The position numbers were made by a program, and so were the translations under genes. Positions 5,701-10,382 of a DNA stretch of 10,382 nt are shown here, piece after piece. The notes beneath the pieces are model-generated. The model did not search any database. It saw only the letters and a list, made by a program, of their open reading frames with translations, and was not told the DNA's origin. How positions within the stretch are numbered: the stretch's first letter is position 1; each line of letters opens with the position of its first letter. Origin of the DNA: Solirubrobacterales bacterium (GTDB taxonomy: Bacteria; Actinomycetota; Thermoleophilia; Solirubrobacterales; Solirubrobacteraceae); the NCBI GenBank assembly GCA_009781575.1, contig WQXW01000035.1, forward strand, positions 1-10,382. Reading direction: 5' to 3'.

Positions 5701-8004
5701 GTGTCGCCGGTGGCTTCGCTGATCGACAGTTTGGCCCGCCCCGAGCGGGAGATCCGCTTCTGGCGGTGCGCCGACGAGCTCTCGCAGGCGCGCAACGTGG
5801 CCGCCGACATCCAAGAGCTGATCGGCTCCCGGCGGGTCGAGCCGGCGCGCATCGCGGTGGTGGTGCGCTCGCTCGACGCGGAGGGGCCGCCGGTGCTGGG
5901 CGCGCTGTCCGAGCGGGCCATACCCCACAGGCTGCTCGGGCCGCGCGCGCTGTTCTGGCGCGAGGAGGTGCGCGACGTGCTGGCGTGGATGCGCCTGCTG
6001 CTCGACCCCTCCGACACCCCCGCCGCGATGCGCGCGCTGGCGCGCCGTCCGGCGGAGCTGCGCCACGTGGAGCTCGCGCGGGTGATGCACCTCGCGCGCC
6101 GCCACCGCCGCGACATGGTCTCCGCGCTGCGCACCTGCCTGGAGGCGCCCGAGGTGCCGCCGGAGGTGCGCGAGCGCATCGCCCGCTTCCTGGAGGCCCA
6201 CCGGGAGCTCGCCACCGCGCTCGAGCGCGCCCGGCCCGACCAGTTCCTGCGCGCGGTGCTCGAGCGCACCGGGTGGCTGGCCGACGATCCGCTGGTCTCG
6301 CGCGCCGAGCGCGCCGCGCGCCGCCACACGCTGGCGCGCCTGGATGAGCTGATGGGCGAGCTGGCGCGCCAGGCCCCGCACGCCGGCGCGCGCGAGCTGG
6401 CCGCGCGAATGGTGGCGCTCGCCGAGGGAGGGCCCGCCGCCGAGGGGGGGCTCGCCGCCGAGGGAGGCCCCGCCGCCGAGGGGGGACCCGCCGCCGAGGG
6501 CCCCCCCGGAGGGCTCGCCGCCGAGGGAAGCCGGGCCGCCGACGGGCGCGAGCCGCGGTCCGCGCCCTCCCACGGCGCGGTGCGCGTGATGAGCCCCCGC
6601 CAGGCGGGGATCAGCGAGTTCGACCACCTCTACGTGCTGGGGCTGTGCTCGGCGGCGCCGTCGTCCTCCGCGCAGGCGCCCGAGGAGGAGCAGCTGCAGC
6701 TCGCCGCCGCGCGCGCCTCGGAGCGGCTGGTGATCGCCTACCCCGCGTGCGGCTCCGATGGAGTGCGCCAGCCGCCGTCGTCGCTGGCCGAGCACACGCG
6801 GGTGGCGCTCGGCGCCAAGTGGGAGGACCGCGCCGATCAGCAGCCGGGCGCCTCGGAGCTGCTGGGGGGCGCGCTGGCCGCGATGCGCGAGGAGCTGCTC
6901 GAGGACATACCGCGCATCGGCGGGCGGCTCGGCGAGCTGCGCCTGGACACCGACCTCGACATCTCCCACGGCGTGGTGCGCTACCTCGAGCTGATCAAGC
7001 TGGCGGCGCTGATGCAACGGCCCGAGGGCCAGAGCGTGGCGGATGCGCTGGACGACGTCAACGCGCGGCTGCTGGCGGCGGCCACGCCCCTGCAGCGGGA
7101 GATCCTCGAGAGCTCGACCCTGGACGAGGCGCTGCTGGTGGCCGAGCGCGAGTGCGCCGAGCCGGCGCCCGGGGATGCCCGCGCAGCGCCACGGGCGGGT
7201 GCGCGGGCGCGTGCGGGCGCGATTGCGCAGCTGCTGGGCGGAATGCCGCGCGAGGAGCGCTCGCTGTACCCCTTCCTGCCCCGCCGCGGCGCGGGCCTGG
7301 CGCTGTCGGCCTCCGACGTGGCCACCTACCGCAGCTGTCCCCTGCGGTACAAGTTCGGGCGCGTGTTGCGCGTGCCGTCCGAGCCCACACTCGGCCAGCG
7401 CTTCGGGATCGTGGTCCACCAGGTGCTCGAGCGCTACCACGCCTCCGGCCCAGAGAGCGTGGAGCAGCTGATGCAACTGCTGGAGTCGTGCTGGCGCCGC
7501 TCGGGGCTGGGCGACGGGCCGGACATGCGCGAGCTGCACGAGAAGGCCCGCGCGGCCCTGCGCCGCTACCACGAGGGCCTGCACGAGCAGGGGGGCGAGC
7601 CGGCGTGGTTCGAGCGCTCGTTTGCATTCCGGTTGGGCCCCCATCACGTGCGCGGGCGCGTCGATCGCGTCGACCGCCTTCCCGGCGGCGGATATGAGCT
7701 GATCGACTACAAGACCAGCCGCCCCAAGAGCGAGCCGGAGCTGCGTGACGACCTCCAGCTCTCGCTGTACGCGCTGGCCGCGCGCGAGTCGTGGCAGCTC
7801 GAGCCGTCCAGCCTGGCCTACTACTACGTGCTGGACGCCCGCAAGGTCCCGGTGGCGCGCGATCGCCTCGACGCGGCGCGCGTCGGCGAGACGGTGCTGG
7901 CCGTCGGCGAGGCGATCCTGGCCGGTCGCTTCGACCCCACCCCCTCGCCGGCCGCGTGCGGGCTGTGCGACTACCGCATCGTGTGCCCCGCCGCCGCACG
8001 GTGA
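5701..8004 (+). CDS. UvrD-like helicase C-terminal half fused to RecB-type PD-(D/E)XK nuclease, motor half absent
   Basis: A 767-aa protein, probably a DNA repair or recombination nuclease. Residues 15-120 match the second motor domain of UvrD/AddA-type helicases: IAVVVRSLDAEG (51-62) and the segment FWREEVRDVLAWMRLLLDP (85-103). The usual N-terminal Walker A/B motor domain is missing, and antisense coding fills the space upstream. Motif V is eroded (MSPRQAGISEF, 297-307, instead of the usual T-H-AKGLEF), as is motif VI (near 328-347). The C-terminal nuclease looks intact: H573, D655 in RGRVDRVD, D669 and K671 in LIDYKTS, Q686. Cysteines C546, C753, C756 and C762 fit the Fe-S cluster pattern of AddB- and Cas4-type nucleases. 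An Ala-Glu-Gly-Gly-Pro repeat fills 241-281. GTG 5701 is the best start (GTG 5710 and TTG 5731 are alternatives). An N-terminally truncated relic remains possible. Confidence 0.82.
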   Translation: MSPVASLIDSLARPEREIRFWRCADELSQARNVAADIQELIGSRRVEPARIAVVVRSLDAEGPPVLGALSERAIPHRLLGPRALFWREEVRDVLAWMRLLLDPSDTPAAMRALARRPAELRHVELARVMHLARRHRRDMVSALRTCLEAPEVPPEVRERIARFLEAHRELATALERARPDQFLRAVLERTGWLADDPLVSRAERAARRHTLARLDELMGELARQAPHAGARELAARMVALAEGGPAAEGGLAAEGGPAAEGGPAAEGPPGGLAAEGSRAADGREPRSAPSHGAVRVMSPRQAGISEFDHLYVLGLCSAAPSSSAQAPEEEQLQLAAARASERLVIAYPACGSDGVRQPPSSLAEHTRVALGAKWEDRADQQPGASELLGGALAAMREELLEDIPRIGGRLGELRLDTDLDISHGVVRYLELIKLAALMQRPEGQSVADALDDVNARLLAAATPLQREILESSTLDEALLVAERECAEPAPGDARAAPRAGARARAGAIAQLLGGMPREERSLYPFLPRRGAGLALSASDVATYRSCPLRYKFGRVLRVPSEPTLGQRFGIVVHQVLERYHASGPESVEQLMQLLESCWRRSGLGDGPDMRELHEKARAALRRYHEGLHEQGGEPAWFERSFAFRLGPHHVRGRVDRVDRLPGGGYELIDYKTSRPKSEPELRDDLQLSLYALAARESWQLEPSSLAYYYVLDARKVPVARDRLDAARVGETVLAVGEAILAGRFDPTPSPAACGLCDYRIVCPAAAR
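6421..6540 (+). repeat. In-frame 18-bp tandem repeat (AEGGPA) inside the nuclease gene
   Basis: An 18-bp unit, GCCGAGGGNGGNCYCGCC with minor changes, repeats about four times without interruption, then degenerates after a CCCCCC insertion (6504-6509). It encodes Ala-Glu-Gly-Gly-Pro/Leu-Ala repeats, then AEGPPGGLA, AEGSRA and ADG (residues 241-282). The stretch separates the helicase-like part from the eroded motif V and is probably a flexible linker. Frame is kept throughout. Confidence 0.85.
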
Positions 8005-8104
8005 GCACCGGCGGCGCGCGGCGGCGCTCCGTCGACGCGGCGCGCGGCCGGCGGGCGAGGCCGTGCGCCGCGGCGGACGCGGCGGTGTTGCGTGCGACGC
8101 GTCG

Positions 8105-8980
8105 CTATTTGCCGTCGACGCCGCGCTGGCGCAGGAACCGCTGGAATTCGCGCGCCAGCGAGTCGCCGGAGGGGAGGTCGTCGGGCGAGAGCGAGGCGCG
8201 CTCGCTGGCGGCGGCCTGTTCGAGGCGCTCCACGAACGCCTGCACGTCGGGATCGCTCTGCACGGCCAGCCCGACCTGGCGCTCGTACTCGGCGGCGGCG
8301 CTCTCGAGCTCGGAGGCGTCGAAGGAGATGCCGACCAGCGTCTCCAGGCGCCGCACCAGCGCCAGCGCGGCCTTTGGGCTGGGCGCGGAGGCCACGTAGT
8401 GGGGCACGCTCGCCCAGAGGCTGGCCGCGGGCAGCCCCGCGCCGGCGCACGCGCCGTGCAGCACGCCCACGATTCCGGTGGGACCCTCGTAGCGCGACTG
8501 CTCCAGGTGCAGGCGCTCGATCAGCGAGAGGTCGGAGGCGAAGCCGGTCAGCGACACGGGGTGGCTGTGGGGCACGTCGGCCAGCAGCGCGCCGAGCGTG
8601 ACGATCATCTGCACCCCGAGCGCCTCGGCGAGGTCGACGATCAGCGCGCTGAACGAGCGCCAGCGGAACGACGGCTCGGCGCCCTGCACGATCACGAGGT
8701 CGCGCGGCGCGGACGGCGCGGCGGCCTCGAACATCTCCACCCCGGGCCAGGAGATCCGGCGCACGCCCTCGTCGCTCAGCTGGATGCGGGGTCGGTTGGC
8801 CTGGAAGTCGTAGAACTCCTCGCCGTCGACCTGCGCGAAGCGCCGCGCGCAGAGCGATTTGACCAGGAAGGAGGTCGCGCTGGAGGCGGCGTCGCCGGCA
8901 TCGTTCCAGCCCTCGAAAGCGCACACCATCGCCGGCGCGCGGAGGCCATCGGGACGGCGGTCCCAGATGAGTGGCTGCAT
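8105..8980 (-). CDS. PAC2 family protein
   Basis: A 291-aa cytoplasmic protein of the PAC2 superfamily, related to proteasome-assembly chaperone 2 of eukaryotes and common in actinobacteria and archaea. Visible family features are VCAFEGWNDAGDAAS near the N-terminus (about residues 19-33), EEFYDFQANRPRI (about 54-66), the loop APRDLVIVQGAEPSFRW, and IVTLGALLADVPHSHPVSLTGFA in the middle. The C-terminus (about 205-288) is a helical region rich in Ala, Glu and Ser. Its role in actinobacteria is not settled; links to the proteasome are by family name only, and no proteasome gene lies in this window. ATG 8980 is preferred over GTG 8989 because TACGGT (8993-8988) is 7 bases ahead of it, which would make the transcript leaderless, and this hexamer overlaps the GTG. 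It converges on the nuclease gene across 100 bases in which I see no clear terminator. Confidence 0.88.
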   Translation of the reverse strand: MQPLIWDRRPDGLRAPAMVCAFEGWNDAGDAASSATSFLVKSLCARRFAQVDGEEFYDFQANRPRIQLSDEGVRRISWPGVEMFEAAAPSAPRDLVIVQGAEPSFRWRSFSALIVDLAEALGVQMIVTLGALLADVPHSHPVSLTGFASDLSLIERLHLEQSRYEGPTGIVGVLHGACAGAGLPAASLWASVPHYVASAPSPKAALALVRRLETLVGISFDASELESAAAEYERQVGLAVQSDPDVQAFVERLEQAAASERASLSPDDLPSGDSLAREFQRFLRQRGVDGK

Positions 8981-8987
8981 CCGAACC

Positions 8988-8997
8988 ACCGTACATC
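8988..8997. promoter_or_regulatory. Second compact divergent promoter with overlapping -10-like hexamers
   Basis: On the minus strand TACGGT (8993-8988) ends 7 bases before the PAC2 ATG at 8980. On the plus strand TACATC (8992-8997) ends 8 bases before ATG 9006; it fits -10 less well because the last base is C. The two hexamers share bases 8992-8993. The whole interval between the start codons is 25 bases and contains no Shine-Dalgarno for either gene. Confidence 0.38.
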
Positions 8998-9005
8998 ATG
9001 CGCGG

Positions 9006-9923
9006 ATGAGTTCCGGCAGCGCCCAGGAGGTCGCCACGCTTCGTGCGGGCGAGGAGGTCGACGCGGTGTGGGCGTGCGTGCGCAAGGAGCGCCAGATCTC
9101 TCGCGCCGGCACGCCGTATCTGACCGCCGAGCTGCGCGACGGCACCGGCTCGATCGTGGCGCGGGCCTTCCGCGACGCCGACCTGCTGGGCGGCCGCTTC
9201 GAGCGCGGCGATCTCGTGCGAGTGCGGGGGCGGGTGGAGCGCTTTCGCGAGGCGCTCCAGATCGAGCTGCGCCAGATAGCGCGCACCGAGGGGGGCGAGC
9301 AGGACCTGGCGCGCTTTTTGCCGAGCTCGCGCCGCGACCTGGACGAGCTCGAGGGCTTCGCCGAGCACCTGGCGCGCGAGGTGTACGACCCCGGACTGCG
9401 CGCGCTGCTGGAGCGGCTTCTGGGCGATCGCGCGCTGCGCGAGGAGCTGCGCCGCGCGCCGTGCTGGCCTCCTCCCAGCGGCCCCGCGCGCGCCGGGGCC
9501 CACCACGCCTATCTGGGCGGCCTGCTGGAGCACACGGTCGCGGTGGCCACGATGGCGCTCGAGCTGTGCACGGTCCATCCCCGCCTCGACCGCGACCTGC
9601 TGCTCACCGCGGCGCTGGTGCACGATCTGGGCAAGACCGAGGAGTACACCTACGGCGCGGCCATCGAACGCAGCGAGCGGGGGCGCATGCTGGGCCACGT
9701 GGAGCTGGGCCTGCGGCTGCTCGCGCGCCACGCCCCCGCGTTGCTGCGCGAGGACCGGCGCTTGCAGCTCGAGCACTGCGTGCTCATGCACCACGGCGCC
9801 GACGGCGCGGGCGGCCGCGGCGGCCGCGGCGGTGTCGCCTCGCCGGAGGCGCTCGCGCTGCAGCGGCTGAATGCGCTGGACGCCTCGGTCAAGGGCGCGT
9901 TCGAGCTGGGCCTGTTGCGCTAG
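9006..9923 (+). CDS. OB-fold/HD-domain protein, YhaM-type 3'-5' exoribonuclease-like
   Basis: A 305-aa protein with the two-part layout of YhaM/CBF1-type nucleases. An N-terminal OB fold (about 13-95: VDAVWACVRKERQISRAG, YLTAELRDGTGSI, RGDLVRVRGRVERF) binds nucleic acid. A helical linker follows (108-150), then an HD phosphohydrolase domain: GAHHAYLGGLLEHT (164-177, H176), LVHDLGKTEEY (204-214, H206 and D207), GRMLGHVELG (226-235, H231), LEHCVLMHHG (255-264) and a closing Asp in ALDASVKGA (D292). These supply the metal ligands expected of the family. It differs from Bacillus YhaM after the MHHG: the usual short loop is replaced by a Gly/Arg-rich stretch (GADGAGGRGGRGG, 264-276). In Bacillus the enzyme degrades RNA 3' to 5'; DNA cleavage was also reported for the family. 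Activity here is inferred. ATG 9006 lacks a Shine-Dalgarno and may be leaderless. Confidence 0.87.
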   Translation: MSSGSAQEVATLRAGEEVDAVWACVRKERQISRAGTPYLTAELRDGTGSIVARAFRDADLLGGRFERGDLVRVRGRVERFREALQIELRQIARTEGGEQDLARFLPSSRRDLDELEGFAEHLAREVYDPGLRALLERLLGDRALREELRRAPCWPPPSGPARAGAHHAYLGGLLEHTVAVATMALELCTVHPRLDRDLLLTAALVHDLGKTEEYTYGAAIERSERGRMLGHVELGLRLLARHAPALLREDRRLQLEHCVLMHHGADGAGGRGGRGGVASPEALALQRLNALDASVKGAFELGLLR

Positions 9924-9946
9924 CCCGGGGGCAACTTCGGGCTAGC
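9919..9946 (+). terminator. Hairpin overlapping the stop codon of the HD gene
   Basis: GCTAGCCCG (9919-9927) and CGGGCTAGC (9938-9946) are perfect 9-bp arms with a 10-base loop; the TAG stop lies inside the left arm. No T-run follows, so it is not a classical intrinsic terminator, but GC-rich actinobacteria often have hairpins without a U-tract after genes. It may end transcription or protect the 3' end. Confidence 0.45.
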
Positions 9947-10024
9947 CCACCGTGCCGCGCGGTCGCCGCCCCGCGGGCTCTTCGCTCCGGGTCTCCCGTT
10001 GGCCGCGGCTTTCCGGAGGGACCG

Positions 10025-10089
10025 CGAGGCGCCGTGGGGGGATTCAAAAAGAGGATTCATTCCGCGCGGAACCAATCCAAAAAACAAAA
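10025..10089. repeat. 65-bp direct repeat, copy 1, with imperfect palindrome
   Basis: Matches bases 10196-10260 at 63 of 65 positions (differences at 10036 and 10059). It holds a 26-base imperfect palindrome (10053-10078) made of GGATT/AATCC outer arms and a perfect 12-base core TTCCGCGCGGAA (10060-10071). The A-rich flanks (five As before, six and four As after) stand out against the GC-rich surroundings. Read on the minus strand, the palindrome is followed by TCTTTTT, a terminator-like layout. Confidence 0.9.
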
Positions 10090-10195
10090 CACGCAACGGC
10101 CGGAGCTGGCGCTCGAGCTCGGCCGGCACCACCGGAACGGTGTCGAGTGCCGGCGCATTTTGCGGGAATCCGGCGCCGGGTCGAACATACCTGTC

Positions 10196-10260
10196 CGAGG
10201 CGCCGTTGGGGGATTCAAAAAGAGGATTCGTTCCGCGCGGAACCAATCCAAAAAACAAAA
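10196..10260. repeat. 65-bp direct repeat, copy 2, with imperfect palindrome
   Basis: Second copy, exactly 171 bp downstream in the same orientation; its palindrome is at 10224-10249. The sequences flanking the two copies do not match, so the unit is the 65-bp element and not a longer tandem duplication. At 10230 it has G where copy 1 has A, which lets one more base pair form in the stem. Confidence 0.9.
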
Positions 10261-10382
10261 AGTGGGGTATCCATCTAACCGGAGTAGCTTGGTGCGACGC
10301 GCCGCCACGGCCGCTGCGCCCCGGGGCGCTCCAGGCTTGGCGGCTGGCCGCGGGTCCCGGGAGGTGGGCGCCGCTGCCTGCC

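Larger units (their letters stand above)
9924..10382. other. Intergenic region without a supportable gene
   Basis: About 460 bases from the HD gene stop to the window edge. It contains the right arm of the stop-codon hairpin, two copies of a 65-bp element, and between them a 7-bp inverted repeat (10150-10156 with 10173-10179). Short open frames exist on both strands, but their peptide repeats only reflect the DNA repeat, whose 171-bp spacing keeps every frame in register. The last 108 bases are open on the minus strand to a TAG at 10275-10277, with no recognisable protein. Confidence 0.6.

Noticed and set aside
4603..7647. A 1014-codon open frame on the minus strand spanning the metalloprotease and far beyond it
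   Set aside because: Only the last 359 residues match a protein family. The upstream part is antisense to the nuclease gene and has the His/Arg/Gln-rich composition typical of open antisense frames in GC-rich DNA.
8005..8104. Bidirectional terminator between the convergent nuclease and PAC2 genes
   Set aside because: The 100 bases are GC-rich with several short self-complementary stretches but no stem followed by a T-run on either strand, so no terminator can be supported.
10025..10260. CRISPR array
   Set aside because: Only two repeats of 65 bp with a 106-bp gap, no further units, and no cas genes nearby.
9920..10278. Short open frames on both strands with repeated peptides (such as GIQKEDSFRAEP and FFGLVPRG)
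   Set aside because: Peptide repeats are a by-product of a 65-bp DNA repeat spaced by 171 bp (57 codons), which preserves every frame. The repeats appear equally on both strands, and no ribosome site or family match is visible.
10275..10382. End of a minus-strand gene entering from the right edge
   Set aside because: The frame is open for 35 codons to a TAG, but its composition is low-complexity and matches nothing I know; 108 bases open is unremarkable at this GC content.

Overview
The window is very GC-rich, with codon third positions almost always G or C. It reads as chromosomal DNA of a high-GC actinobacterium. The gene set (a PAC2-family protein, a DUF2342/zincin_2 metalloprotease, an Mrp ATPase without the CxxC pair, an actinobacterial-type LysS) and the style of the UvrD-like nuclease suggest the class Thermoleophilia (Solirubrobacterales and relatives). 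That placement is inference from protein style; there is no rRNA here to confirm it. I see no tRNA, rRNA, phage, transposase or CRISPR array.

Left part, bases 1-3718, minus strand, read right to left: mrp (Fe-S carrier P-loop ATPase), then lysS (lysyl-tRNA synthetase), then a class III aminotransferase resembling diaminobutyrate transaminases, cut by the window edge. lysS and the aminotransferase overlap by ATGA, so the three look like one transcription unit. Just ahead of mrp lies a 14-bp GC stem followed by seven Ts on the minus strand, ending only 13 bases before the mrp start codon. A second inverted repeat sits directly upstream of it. Together they look like an attenuator-type leader.

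Middle, bases 3874-5682, minus strand: a small basic Ala/Arg/Thr-rich protein (phasin- or HbhA-like at best) with its own promoter, a LexA-box-like palindrome further upstream, then a zinc metalloprotease-like protein with an intact HEVTH motif.

Right part, bases 5682-9923: two divergent gene pairs. The metalloprotease (minus) faces a 767-aa protein (plus) made of the C-terminal half of a UvrD-type helicase fused to an intact RecB-type PD-(D/E)XK nuclease with an apparent Fe-S cysteine set, but lacking the Walker A motor half. The PAC2 protein (minus) faces an OB-fold plus HD-domain protein of the YhaM type (plus). Both divergent intervals are tiny (18 and 25 bases), lack Shine-Dalgarno sequences, and hold overlapping -10-like hexamers placed so that both transcripts could be leaderless.

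The last 460 bases carry no gene I can support. They hold a hairpin at the end of the HD gene and two 65-bp direct repeats, 171 bp apart, each with an imperfect 26-bp palindrome flanked by A-rich tracts. The points most worth a second look are the motor-less helicase-nuclease, the two compact divergent leaderless promoters, the leader before mrp, the LexA-like box, and the duplicated palindromic element.
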